Assembly (NCBI GenBank): GCA_024400755.1 | Contig: JAKSMG010000012.1 | Span: forward strand, 1 to 64,000 | DNA from: Bacteroidales bacterium | GTDB lineage: Bacteria > Bacteroidota > Bacteroidia > Bacteroidales > WCHB1-69 | Direction of reading: 5' to 3' | DNA length: 64,000 nucleotides | Part shown: positions 52,087 to 60,531 of the stretch, piece by piece | Position numbering within the stretch: the first letter of the stretch is position 1 | How the letters are laid out: each line of letters begins with the position of its first letter | The notes under the pieces: generated by a model | The model's input: the letters and a program-made list of their open reading frames with translations, nothing else | Databases searched by the model: none | What the model was told of the DNA's origin: nothing | Position numbers and translations under genes: made by a program

Positions 52087-55000
52087 CTATTTCCCGTTCC
52101 TTAACCTCATATACATAGCCTCCGCCATTTCCTTCATAACCCTATCGTAGAATTGCGGGTCTTCAAATAATTTGGCGAAAGCGTCCATTGATTCCATATA
52201 GCACTGCTGGGCGATTTCCTGAAACGCCTTTGGGAAGATTGCCGATGCAAACATAGCGGCATCGGTGTTCTTTGCCTGCTTTTTCAATGCGACATTACTC
52301 TTGCTCATCCTGTCAAATATGGTTTCCACGATTACCCTGTCCGCCTCGGTGAACTGTCCTGCGTACATCAGGTTGATTTTGTCGATAATGTTTGCCAACA
52401 AATCACGCTTCTCCTCCTTAAAAGCACCCTTGCCGCCATTCTCCGCTTTGACCTTGTTCTGACCGTGCTCCAGTTCAATGCTGCCACTGAAAGTCTCCGA
52501 CAGCTTGTTGTTTATCAATGCGAGTTTATTAGTCAAATCCACCTTCTCGTGTGCATTCTTCGGCAGCAACTTGTATAGCAGTTCGGTAAAGACGTAGGTT
52601 TTGTAGAGTTCCTTGTCAAAAGTTCTCACTATCTGCACCATATAGGCGTAGAAACGGTTGAAGTTGCGGATAAGGAAACGAATTTTGAATTTATCCTCTA
52701 TCAATAGAGATTCGTATGCCTCCATCGTGGATTTGAACGCCCCCGCCAACTTGCCCATATCGGTACTGCTCTGCTTCTTGGTGCTGTATATCCTGTAAAC
52801 CTTCTCCTCGTCATCCTGATTCCACAAATGGTATTGCTGGATATCGTTCAGATATTTGTAAACCATATTGACATCCACGCCTTCCTCCAATAGCGTATCC
52901 TCGAAGAAAGGTTGGAAGGACTGTTTAATACTTTCCGTATCGTTCACGAAATCCAAAACGTAGGTGTCGTTCTTGCCTGCGCAGCTGCGGTTCAGGCGGG
53001 AGAGTGTCTGCACCGCCTTCACTCCTTTGAGTTTCTTGTTCACGAACATCGTATGGAGCAAAGGTTCGTCGAATCCCGTCTGATATTTGTCGGCAACAAT
53101 CAGCATGTTGTACATTTCAGAAGCGAAGAACAAGGGGAGTTTCGCCTCCGTAATCTTCTGTCCGTCAGCCGAGTTGATTTGGCTTTCGGTGTATTCGGTT
53201 TCGTTGTACTTCACCGTGCCGCTGAACGCAACCAAAGGTTTCACTTCGTCATAGCCCTTCTTCTTACAATAGTCTTTCATTGCGAAGTAGAAGCGGACGG
53301 CGTGGGCTCTTGACGGTGAAACCACCATTGCCTTTGCGTTGCCACCAATCTTGTTCAAAGTGATTTCTCTGAACTTCTCCACCATCACCTCCACAATCTG
53401 ATTGACCACGAATTCGTGGTTGTCGTGGTAGGCCTTAACCGCCCTTGTTGCCGGCGGTTCCTCGTATTCGGGATTTTCCTCAACGGACTTCGCAATTTCG
53501 TAGGAGGTTTCTATGGTGGTGTAGAATTGAAGTACGTCCAAAATAAATTCTTCGTCAATGGCCTGCCGCATTGAATAGTGGTGAAAAGCATCGTATCCTT
53601 TGGCGGTCTTCACGCCAAAGGTTTCCAAAGTCTTGGGCTTCGGGGTGGCGGTGAAGGCGTAGAAATAGAGGTTCTTGTGCTGTCCTTGCGTGAGCAGTGT
53701 TTCGGTCATCACGTCCATTTCGTCCTTGATTTCCGCTTCGGTCTTTTCCTCGATTTCAGCCATTTCCTTCAATGCCTCATCGGTATCTGCCAATGCCGCT
53801 TTCAGTTTCTCGGCACTCTTACCGGATTGGGAGGAATGGGCTTCGTCCACGATAATAGCGAAGTTCTTGCCGATGTGTTCGTCCAACTCTTTATAAATAA
53901 TCGGAAATCTATGCAGCGTGGTGATGATGATTCGCTTCCTGTCGTTGATAGCGTCCTTGAGTTTGGAGGAGTTGTCCTTGTCGGTTATGGTCTCAATCTG
54001 ACCTTCCAAATGTTCAAAACCAAGAATGGTTGATTGAAGTTGGGAGTTGAGCACTCTTCTGTCCGTAACCACGAAAACGGTTTGGAACATTTCCTTGTCC
54101 AAGTCGTTGTGAAGGGAAGCCAGACGGTAGCACAGCCACGCAATCGAATTGGACTTGCCGCTGCCAGCCGAATGCTGCAACAGATAGTTCTTTCCCTCCT
54201 TGCTCGCCTTGGTATCGGCAATGAGTTTCTCCACCACGTCCAACTGGTGATAGCGTGGAAAAATCAGGAAGGTCTTTTTCTTCTTTTCCTGCTTGCCCTT
54301 GACCAATGCAATCTTCTCTTCCGTAATCTTGGAAATGTATCGTTGCAACAAAGATAGCAGCATCTCACGATTCAGCACCCGTTCCCAAAGGTATGAGGTT
54401 GAATAGCCATTGGGATTTTCAGGATTGCCGCCGTCACCGATGTTGCCCGCTCCGTTGCTGCCTTGGTTGAAGGGCAGGAAGCGGGTCTTGTCGCCTTGCA
54501 GTTGGGTGGTCATTGCCACTTCGTAGAGGTCAACGGCAAAATAGGCGAGAATGCGGGTGTTAAAGTTGAAGATAAGTTCCTTCGGGTCGCGGTCGTACAT
54601 AAACTGGTGCTTGGCATTGGCGACCGTCTGTCCTGTGAGCTGGTTCTTCAGTTCCAGTGCAACTACGGGAATGCCGTTTACGGAAAGCACCATATCAAGG
54701 GTGTTGTGATTCTGCGTGGAATAGGCAAACTGTCGGGTGCATTGCAGAATGTTGGCGTTGTACCTATCCACCAAATCCTGATTGAGATTGCTGCTCGGCT
54801 TGAAGTAGCAGAACCTGATGGCCACGCCCCTGTCCTTGATGCCGTTTCGCAGAACGTGAACCAGACCGTAGTTGGCGACATCTTGTTGGAATACCTTGTA
54901 GAGTTGGTCGCTCGACTTTTCGCCATAAAGGTTCACATAGCGTTGCCACACCTTCGGCTGTGTGTTCTGAATGAACTGCAACAGCACGGGCATATCAATC

Positions 55001-55149
55001 GCCCGTTTCTTGTCGTAGGTGCTTTGGTCGCCTTTGATGTAACCTCCTTCTGTAAGAAGGTAGGTTTCAATGTCTTGCTCGAAGTTCTTTTCCTTGAGCC
55101 GATCTTTCGGATGAATAGTAGTTTTATAAGATATATAGTTGATTTCCAT
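52087..55149 (-). CDS. hsdR: type I restriction enzyme, R (motor/nuclease) subunit
   Basis: A 1020-residue HsdR. The N-terminal nuclease core has LDMVLSVNGIPVVALELKNQ (D and ExK, about 150-170). SF2 helicase motifs follow: Walker A HSAGSGKSNS (about 326-335), DEAH in VDEAHSSQSGK (about 437), motif III FTATPKPK and motif VI QTLSRLNRSC. The C-terminal helical domain contacts the methylase. It translocates and cuts unmodified DNA with HsdM and HsdS. It is the last gene of the minus-strand defence island and lies far from hsdS (60532), separated by ATPase and HEPN genes. It is intact. Confidence 0.95.
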   Translation of the reverse strand: MEINYISYKTTIHPKDRLKEKNFEQDIETYLLTEGGYIKGDQSTYDKKRAIDMPVLLQFIQNTQPKVWQRYVNLYGEKSSDQLYKVFQQDVANYGLVHVLRNGIKDRGVAIRFCYFKPSSNLNQDLVDRYNANILQCTRQFAYSTQNHNTLDMVLSVNGIPVVALELKNQLTGQTVANAKHQFMYDRDPKELIFNFNTRILAYFAVDLYEVAMTTQLQGDKTRFLPFNQGSNGAGNIGDGGNPENPNGYSTSYLWERVLNREMLLSLLQRYISKITEEKIALVKGKQEKKKKTFLIFPRYHQLDVVEKLIADTKASKEGKNYLLQHSAGSGKSNSIAWLCYRLASLHNDLDKEMFQTVFVVTDRRVLNSQLQSTILGFEHLEGQIETITDKDNSSKLKDAINDRKRIIITTLHRFPIIYKELDEHIGKNFAIIVDEAHSSQSGKSAEKLKAALADTDEALKEMAEIEEKTEAEIKDEMDVMTETLLTQGQHKNLYFYAFTATPKPKTLETFGVKTAKGYDAFHHYSMRQAIDEEFILDVLQFYTTIETSYEIAKSVEENPEYEEPPATRAVKAYHDNHEFVVNQIVEVMVEKFREITLNKIGGNAKAMVVSPSRAHAVRFYFAMKDYCKKKGYDEVKPLVAFSGTVKYNETEYTESQINSADGQKITEAKLPLFFASEMYNMLIVADKYQTGFDEPLLHTMFVNKKLKGVKAVQTLSRLNRSCAGKNDTYVLDFVNDTESIKQSFQPFFEDTLLEEGVDVNMVYKYLNDIQQYHLWNQDDEEKVYRIYSTKKQSSTDMGKLAGAFKSTMEAYESLLIEDKFKIRFLIRNFNRFYAYMVQIVRTFDKELYKTYVFTELLYKLLPKNAHEKVDLTNKLALINNKLSETFSGSIELEHGQNKVKAENGGKGAFKEEKRDLLANIIDKINLMYAGQFTEADRVIVETIFDRMSKSNVALKKQAKNTDAAMFASAIFPKAFQEIAQQCYMESMDAFAKLFEDPQFYDRVMKEMAEAMYMRLRNGK

Positions 55150-55182
55150 AAGTATAGTTTTTTATATCAATGGGAAGGGGCG

Positions 55183-56475
55183 TCAGGGTTTAAGGCAGCC
55201 GATAGGAACAACATAGATGCCATCGTCGCGTTTATAAGCCAAATTTCCTACCGCAGTAAGAATTATTTTGAAAGAGGGTGTTTTCATTATGTCAGTATCT
55301 AACATTGCAGCCAATTTGTTGAGTGTTTTTGCCCCCTCATCTATAAGGTTCTCGCCACCCAACTTGATTTCTATGAGACCATACTGCCCGTTACGTAAAT
55401 GAATAATAGCATCACATTCAAGTCCATTGCTGTCTCGATAATGGGATACGGATCCGCTAAGAGCGTCTGCATAAGTTCTGAGGTCTCGAACGGCCATTGT
55501 TTCAAACAACAATCCCATTGTATTGAGATCCTTGAGTAAATTGTCGGGGGAAGCTCCGAGGGCTGCCACTGCGATGGAAGGATCCGCAAAATACCTTGTA
55601 TCGCTGCACCTAATGGCGGCTTTTGAGCGGAGATTCGGATTCCAGGCCTCCATATCTTCTATGACAAATATTTTTTTCAGCACATCAATGTAGGAAGACA
55701 CCGTATCCACGTCCAACGAAGAAGTGTCATTGGCTGCCATATCAGCTTTGATGCCTGCAATAGGCACTTGTGTTCCCTGATGGCGGGCGAGAGAACGCAT
55801 CAGACGTTTCGCACGTGCCGGACTTCTGTTTATGCCATCCACTCGTGAAATATCTCCTTCCGTTACAGCTTGGTAGTAGGAAAATGCTGTTTCAAGCGCA
55901 TCCTCCTTTTCTAATGTTGTAGCGATAGGCCAGCCCCCTCTGCATATCAGGAAAGCGATATCTTCCAGTTTGTGCTTGTCCTCGCTGTATATGGAAATTC
56001 CCGGATTATCGAACAGATTTTGAAGGCTTACTTCACCATTACTTTCCCCTGATTCCCACAACGACATCGGGCGCATTCGTAATTTTGTAATACGACCTGT
56101 TCCGGTATGATGAATCTTCTTTTGTTGATCTTGCGTAAGAGGAACGGCAGAACCTGTTAAGATAAACTGTCCAATGCCTCTGCTGTGGTCAACCGCAAAG
56201 CGAACAGCATCCCATAATTGAGGAATGACTTGCCACTCATCCAGCAATTGGGGCTTTTCTCCTTCGAGCAGGGCATTGATGTCCATTTCGGCAAGAATCA
56301 TATTCCTGTTGAGATTGACAGGATCGGAAATGTAGCTGACACTTTTGGCCTGCTGTTCCGACGTCGTGGTTTTGCCGCACCATTTGGGTCCTTCTATCAA
56401 AACAGCACCCGCCGACCTCAATTTTTTTCGGAGGATAGCATCTGCAACACGAGATTTGTAGTTAAAATCTGACAT
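55183..56475 (-). CDS. AAA ATPase with DUF4143 domain (paralogue B)
   Basis: 430 residues from the ATG at 56475; the upstream in-frame ATG at 56523 lies before the -7 box and is unlikely. Walker A is EGPKWCGKTT (about 28-37), Walker B QLLDEWQV (about 80). The C-terminal DUF4143 part ends with a nuclease-like core ECDAIIHLRNGQYGLIEIKLGG (cited: D in ECDAI and ExK in IEIK). It differs in subtype from the paralogue at 56811. It is 33 bases upstream of hsdR in the same direction. Tandem 22-bp repeats lie upstream of its promoter. Confidence 0.92.
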   Translation of the reverse strand: MSDFNYKSRVADAILRKKLRSAGAVLIEGPKWCGKTTTSEQQAKSVSYISDPVNLNRNMILAEMDINALLEGEKPQLLDEWQVIPQLWDAVRFAVDHSRGIGQFILTGSAVPLTQDQQKKIHHTGTGRITKLRMRPMSLWESGESNGEVSLQNLFDNPGISIYSEDKHKLEDIAFLICRGGWPIATTLEKEDALETAFSYYQAVTEGDISRVDGINRSPARAKRLMRSLARHQGTQVPIAGIKADMAANDTSSLDVDTVSSYIDVLKKIFVIEDMEAWNPNLRSKAAIRCSDTRYFADPSIAVAALGASPDNLLKDLNTMGLLFETMAVRDLRTYADALSGSVSHYRDSNGLECDAIIHLRNGQYGLIEIKLGGENLIDEGAKTLNKLAAMLDTDIMKTPSFKIILTAVGNLAYKRDDGIYVVPIGCLKP

Positions 56476-56502
56476 ATCGTTAATTCGTTGATTTATTGGC
56501 GG

Positions 56503-56510
56503 CAAAGGTA
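56503..56510 (-). promoter_or_regulatory. -7 box for DUF4143 paralogue B
   Basis: TACCTTTG on the minus strand, 27 bases before the ATG at 56475 and about 36 bases downstream of the tandem repeats. Confidence 0.6.
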
Positions 56511-56545
56511 CTAAAAAAATCAATATTTAAAATAGGAAAAGACAA

Positions 56546-56620
56546 AATTCCGTGAAATGTGGATTTTAATTCCGTGAAATGTGGATTTTAATTCCGTGAA
56601 ATATAGATTCTAATTCCGTG
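56546..56620 (-). repeat. tandem repeat, 22-bp unit, about 3.4 copies
   Basis: Plus-strand unit aattccgtgaaatgtggatt begins at 56546, 56568, 56590 and (partial) 56612, always 22 bp apart. The third copy differs at a few bases. A related degenerate copy (cccgtgaattatggatttt) is at 56740-56758, on the other side of the hsdR remnant. It lies upstream of the promoter of paralogue B. Confidence 0.88.
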
Positions 56621-56735
56621 CCTTTAAGTGAACTTTGGTGATACGTTTTGTGCTTTGGTCGCCCTTTACATAGCCGCCTTCGTTGAGAAGGTAGGATTCA
56701 ATGTCTTGCTCGAAGTTTTTTTCCTTGGTTTGCAT
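56610..56735 (-). pseudogene. 5' remnant of a second hsdR gene
   Basis: An ATG at 56735 opens 41 codons whose KNFEQDIESYLLNEGGYVKG closely matches the intact HsdR (KNFEQDIETYLLTEGGYIKG, at the start of the gene at 55149). Similarity ends after GDQST, then a few unrelated codons reach a TAG at 56610-56612 within the tandem repeat. The nucleotide match is also high (gctttggtcgcc, cttgctcgaag shared). It is a truncated allele left between two ATPase genes, not a full gene. Confidence 0.88.
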
Positions 56736-56810
56736 TTTTCCCGTGAATTATGGATTTTTTTCGTTCACTTTTTCCAATTTATTTCTTTTCAATGTCGTGC
56801 TCGGCACCTC

Positions 56811-58148
56811 TCACAGGCACATCGTCATAAAGACAGGGAGCATCCATACGTTTTCATCTCTGCGAAGGTCTTTTGTGTAGATCAAGTAATTCTCTCCAAT
56901 GCGGTCTGAATATTTTTTTTGGAAGACATCTAAGGAGACGTGAGACTTATATCCGGAAGATTTTACTTCTATCGGACAAATTTTATTCTGGCGTGATATT
57001 AAGAAGTCGATTTCATAATTGTGTTTTCCGCTTTCCGTAGGCCAGACATGGTAGAAAAGTTCATTTCCGGCGGACTTCAGCATCTGAGCGACCACGTTCT
57101 CAAATACATAACCCAAGTCGGCGGAAAGTTTGTCGGACAGCAATTTCTGGTAGATTACATTTTCTGTCCAATCTTTATCGCGGAAGGCAAGTGTGACGAA
57201 CAAACCGATGTCGTTCAGAAACATTTTGTACTGCAAGGTGTCGCGGTGCAAGGCCATCCCCACGTTAGGATCATTGGCGTGATAGGCAAAAAGTACCGTC
57301 ATGGAGTCTTCCATATCTTGCATAAGTTCCTCAACATCGCTTGCTCTCGCATTGGTAATGACGCTGGACACTTGATAGCGGGAGGCATTATTGCTTAATT
57401 GCGCCGGAATTGCGTAAAAAAGTCGCGTTGCCTTGCCTGTCGGGTCGATTTTTCGAAAATCATCGGCATAAAGTTCAATGATTTCCCGTTTTATGGCATC
57501 GACAACTTCGAAATTGGCGCTGTCGAGGTATGCATTTACGACCTGAGGCATGCCGCCCACGAGTATATAGCGGCGGAAATCGCGCAGCAGTTTTCGGGTG
57601 ATGGCATCCCCCAAGGACTTGCGTTGCTTAAAATATTGTTGAAGCAATGGGATGGTGGATTCATCCCCCATCGCCCAGCAAAATTCTTCGTAATCCATTG
57701 GATATAAGGTTAATCGTGTCTCTTCGCTGGGAATGCGAATCTCTTTGACATTTTTCTTGATTGACAACAATGAACCCGTTTCAATATAGTCGTAGCGATG
57801 GTCTTTCACCAGTTTCCTTATGGCCTGTCTGGCCATGGGACAGCGTTGCACTTCATCAAAAATAATAACCGATTTGCGAGGTGTGAGACTTTTATGGTAA
57901 TACAATTGAAGGAACGAGAAGAGAGCATCCAAGTCAGAGATGTCGTCAAACAATTCCTTGACCGTAGAAGGCGCTTCTGCAAAGTCAATGAGCAAGTATG
58001 AGTCATACTCCTGTTTTGCAAATATTTCTGCCAAAGTAGATTTCCCGACACGGCGAGCCCCCTTGATGAGCAGGGCGGTTTCTCCATCTCTTTCCTGCTT
58101 CCACTTCAGCATTTTTTCGTAAAGCTTGCGTTTGAACACCCGTTCCAT
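56811..58148 (-). CDS. AAA ATPase with DUF4143 domain (paralogue C)
   Basis: 445 residues. Walker A KGARRVGKST (about 29-38); Walker B VIIFDEVQRC (about 93-102); YPMDYEEFCWAMG and RRYILVGGMPQVV are the DUF4143 signatures of this subtype. C-terminal nuclease-like core: NYEIDFLIS and CPIEVKSSGY (D and ExK). The partial gene at the right edge is its closest relative here (YPMDFEEFLWASG, IVGGMPQ, ITPIEVKSSQ). Role unknown. The -7 box TATTTTTG is at 58172-58179 and lies inside a repeat array. Confidence 0.93.
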   Translation of the reverse strand: MERVFKRKLYEKMLKWKQERDGETALLIKGARRVGKSTLAEIFAKQEYDSYLLIDFAEAPSTVKELFDDISDLDALFSFLQLYYHKSLTPRKSVIIFDEVQRCPMARQAIRKLVKDHRYDYIETGSLLSIKKNVKEIRIPSEETRLTLYPMDYEEFCWAMGDESTIPLLQQYFKQRKSLGDAITRKLLRDFRRYILVGGMPQVVNAYLDSANFEVVDAIKREIIELYADDFRKIDPTGKATRLFYAIPAQLSNNASRYQVSSVITNARASDVEELMQDMEDSMTVLFAYHANDPNVGMALHRDTLQYKMFLNDIGLFVTLAFRDKDWTENVIYQKLLSDKLSADLGYVFENVVAQMLKSAGNELFYHVWPTESGKHNYEIDFLISRQNKICPIEVKSSGYKSHVSLDVFQKKYSDRIGENYLIYTKDLRRDENVWMLPVFMTMCL

Positions 58149-58171
58149 TTTTGTGATTGATTTTGATTTTG

Positions 58172-58179
58172 CAAAAATA
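58172..58179 (-). promoter_or_regulatory. -7 box for DUF4143 paralogue C
   Basis: TATTTTTG on the minus strand, 24 bases before the start codon at 58148, directly adjoining the first repeat. Confidence 0.6.
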
Positions 58180-58180
58180 C

Positions 58181-58293
58181 AAAATTCTCACTAATTTTTA
58201 TTTGAAATTTCTGCAAGTTCTCACTAATTTCAATAAAAAATACAAAATTCTCACCAATTTTTATTCAGTATTTCAGCAAATTCTCAGTAATTT
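58181..58293 (-). repeat. phased repeats upstream of DUF4143 paralogue C
   Basis: ttctcactaattt (plus strand) occurs at 58185, 58218, 58248 (ttctcaccaattt) and 58281 (ttctcagtaattt), spaced 33, 30 and 33 bases. Longer units (tacaaaattctca...) repeat at 58179 and 58241; that unit contains the -7 box in its first copy. Confidence 0.85.
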
Positions 58294-58379
58294 GTGAGCG
58301 GCGAGCAGCGATTAGGGAGTTGAGTAAACTTTCCACTTTCATCTTTCCACTTTTCACTTTCATCTTCCCTCAAAAATGG

Positions 58380-59267
58380 TTATTTCCTTGTTTTTCTCAC
58401 TGCGTTCCACCTGCCCTTCATATCCACCTCATAAATCGCCTTGTTGTATGAATACCCGATAGGGTCGCTCGCCAACATCTCTATGGTGAAGAACACATAT
58501 TGCGGGTCGTAGTCCAAATAGATTTGCTTAATCTTATCTGTTTTTATCGTGAATTCAATTGCCTCGCCATCACGCCAAGGTTTGGATTCCGACACATCCT
58601 TTTTCAGCACACTCTTATACGAATATCCGTTGCTTGTTGCATTCTCTGTCTTGTTTTCGAAAATCACGCTCAAGCAACCACTCATATCAGCATCACTAAT
58701 GGACTTTCCTGTATGGTTGACAACCTTGCCCTGAATTTCGTAGGACACTCCCTCTTCCGACACAATCAGTGTGTCAGAGGTTACGCTAGTGACCTTGAAA
58801 GGGGCATCTTTATCATATCGGGAATGACCGTATTCTCTTGACAAGTAGTCCTTCTGGTTTATTAGCACAACCGTTTTCTCTTTGATATCCACATGCCAAA
58901 TGTGTCCCCAACCCTCCTCGTTCACAAACCCCACCTCATACAGATTTTTGGTGTCTGTTTTCTTTGCCAACCATTGCATCTTTTCGTTAGGATTTTGTTC
59001 TGTCACCATATTGGCGAAATCCATCCATGTGGATGTTTCATAATCCAGTCCATACATTGCGAACCCCGCCTTAACTATCCATTGGGACAACATATTGTCA
59101 GCACCGGAGAATTGACTGACAAATCCGGGATCCAGTTGCATTTTGGTCTCTTGGCATATCTTGATTGCCTCCTGCTCCCGCTTCGACTCGCAGGAACAGA
59201 TGAGTATCGTGCAGCATAGCAGCAGCGTTATTATTGGAAATGTTCTCGTCATAACCTTACGTTTCAT
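58380..59267 (-). CDS. hypothetical lipoprotein in defence island
   Basis: 295 residues from the ATG at 59267; the earlier ATG at 59309 would overlap the upstream gene. Lipobox-like ICSC places the Cys near residue 27. The mature part is beta-rich with FVNEEGWGHIWHVD, SVTSDTLIVSEEGVSYEIQGK and ENKTENATSNGYSY, and a C-terminal domain that ends in basic residues. I see no known domain. It starts 8 bases after the ApeA-like gene on the same strand, so it may be co-transcribed with it. A defensive role is inference from position only. Confidence 0.7.
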   Translation of the reverse strand: MKRKVMTRTFPIITLLLCCTILICSCESKREQEAIKICQETKMQLDPGFVSQFSGADNMLSQWIVKAGFAMYGLDYETSTWMDFANMVTEQNPNEKMQWLAKKTDTKNLYEVGFVNEEGWGHIWHVDIKEKTVVLINQKDYLSREYGHSRYDKDAPFKVTSVTSDTLIVSEEGVSYEIQGKVVNHTGKSISDADMSGCLSVIFENKTENATSNGYSYKSVLKKDVSESKPWRDGEAIEFTIKTDKIKQIYLDYDPQYVFFTIEMLASDPIGYSYNKAIYEVDMKGRWNAVRKTRK

Positions 59268-59275
59268 TGTTATTA

Positions 59276-60529
59276 TCAAAATCTGATTTCTCGATTCTCT
59301 TTCACGCAAATATAGTTGACAATGTTCTTCAATTCAGAGTCGTGAGTGCAATTTTCAATTTCTTGTTCAGAAAGACCCAAAACCAAAAGAATACTACTCG
59401 CTAATAGAACCTTGCATTTTTGTGTTAGCAGATATAGTTCTTCTTTTGGGATATCGTCTTCCACATCGTCTTCGCCCAAATGGGTGTATTTGTGGCGTGT
59501 TTTTGCGACTAAACAGGCATCAATTTTACATTCTTCAACTACTTTGTAATTTTTGAGATGGTCAATCAAATTCTTGATTCTTTCTTTGTACGAATTCTTT
59601 GTGTCAAAGATATTTCCCGCAAATCTCGTTTGCAGCCCTTCCAAAGCGTGGGCGAATCGGAGAAAATCAATATAGTCGAAATCAACGAATGACAAAGGAT
59701 ATAGCAACTGATTTACCATTGGAATCAATTTGTTATAATGTGTATGCCATTGTTGTAGCATAAGAGGTAGCCTGTCTTTCACACGTTGGTATGAAATCAA
59801 ATGATTGTGTTTGGGACTTGTGTCTTGTTCCAAGGGAAACCATACTTGGTAATAATTTGGCACTTTTGTTTCAAGCAACAACTCAAGAGAACAATATTTT
59901 TGTTTTTCAAACATAGCAAAAGAGAAGAAACGAGAAATTTCAAATGTGAGTTTAACAAAGTAATCCACCGATTGCTTTTCTGCCGACAAACATTTAATAT
60001 AACAATCCTTGCTATATGTGATACTGCTGAAGGTTCTACTAATTGATTTATCAAACGAAATATGCAAATTGACATCAGGCAAAACAGTCTTCATAATAGA
60101 AGCGTGAACACTGTCATTATCTTTTATCACAATGGCTTCCTCATTGTTTTCCAATGAGATAGACGAAATGTCACTAATCCAATTGATAAAGTTAGGAAAT
60201 TTGATTTGACAACCATTAAAGCACTTCTCTTTAATAGATGATATTTCCATTCCTTTTACCGTATGCTTTACGGAATATTTAATTGAAGAAAGTTCGGAAA
60301 ACTGAACAAGTTTAACATCAAAGAAAGTAATATTTAAACTGCCGACTTTACCCCACACCACATCGTAGTGTTCTTTCAATAAATTCCCAAATTCAGGTCT
60401 CTCTAACACTTCAATAATAGGCGTACCATCCATTTCCCGATATAGAAAGCCAAGGATTTCATTGGTTAATGGTGAATCTTTGGGTTGGAACCAGAAATGT
60501 CCACTATATTTGATAGTTTCTGCATTCAT
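59276..60529 (-). CDS. apeA: ApeA-like HEPN-domain defence protein
   Basis: 417 residues. The N-terminal part (about 1-270) is a large beta-rich domain with SGHFWFQPKDSPLTNEILGFL (cited: GHFWFQP), as in the ApeA N-terminal family. The C-terminal HEPN domain (about 285-400) has FLRFAHALEGLQ and the ribonuclease motif R345-X4-H350 in KTRHKYTHLGE. ApeA is an anti-phage HEPN RNase acting by abortive infection. It starts 2 bases after the hsdS stop, so it is part of the restriction operon. The exact RNA target here is unknown. Confidence 0.85.
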   Translation of the reverse strand: MNAETIKYSGHFWFQPKDSPLTNEILGFLYREMDGTPIIEVLERPEFGNLLKEHYDVVWGKVGSLNITFFDVKLVQFSELSSIKYSVKHTVKGMEISSIKEKCFNGCQIKFPNFINWISDISSISLENNEEAIVIKDNDSVHASIMKTVLPDVNLHISFDKSISRTFSSITYSKDCYIKCLSAEKQSVDYFVKLTFEISRFFSFAMFEKQKYCSLELLLETKVPNYYQVWFPLEQDTSPKHNHLISYQRVKDRLPLMLQQWHTHYNKLIPMVNQLLYPLSFVDFDYIDFLRFAHALEGLQTRFAGNIFDTKNSYKERIKNLIDHLKNYKVVEECKIDACLVAKTRHKYTHLGEDDVEDDIPKEELYLLTQKCKVLLASSILLVLGLSEQEIENCTHDSELKNIVNYICVKENREIRF

Positions 60530-60531
60530 TC

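Noticed and set aside
54463..55302. Plus-strand frame of 279 codons opposite hsdR
   Set aside because: Antisense shadow of a clear hsdR with all helicase motifs; no domain of its own.
56546..58293. Repeat arrays considered as CRISPR
   Set aside because: Units are contiguous or separated by similar sequence, without unique spacers of constant length, and no cas genes are present.
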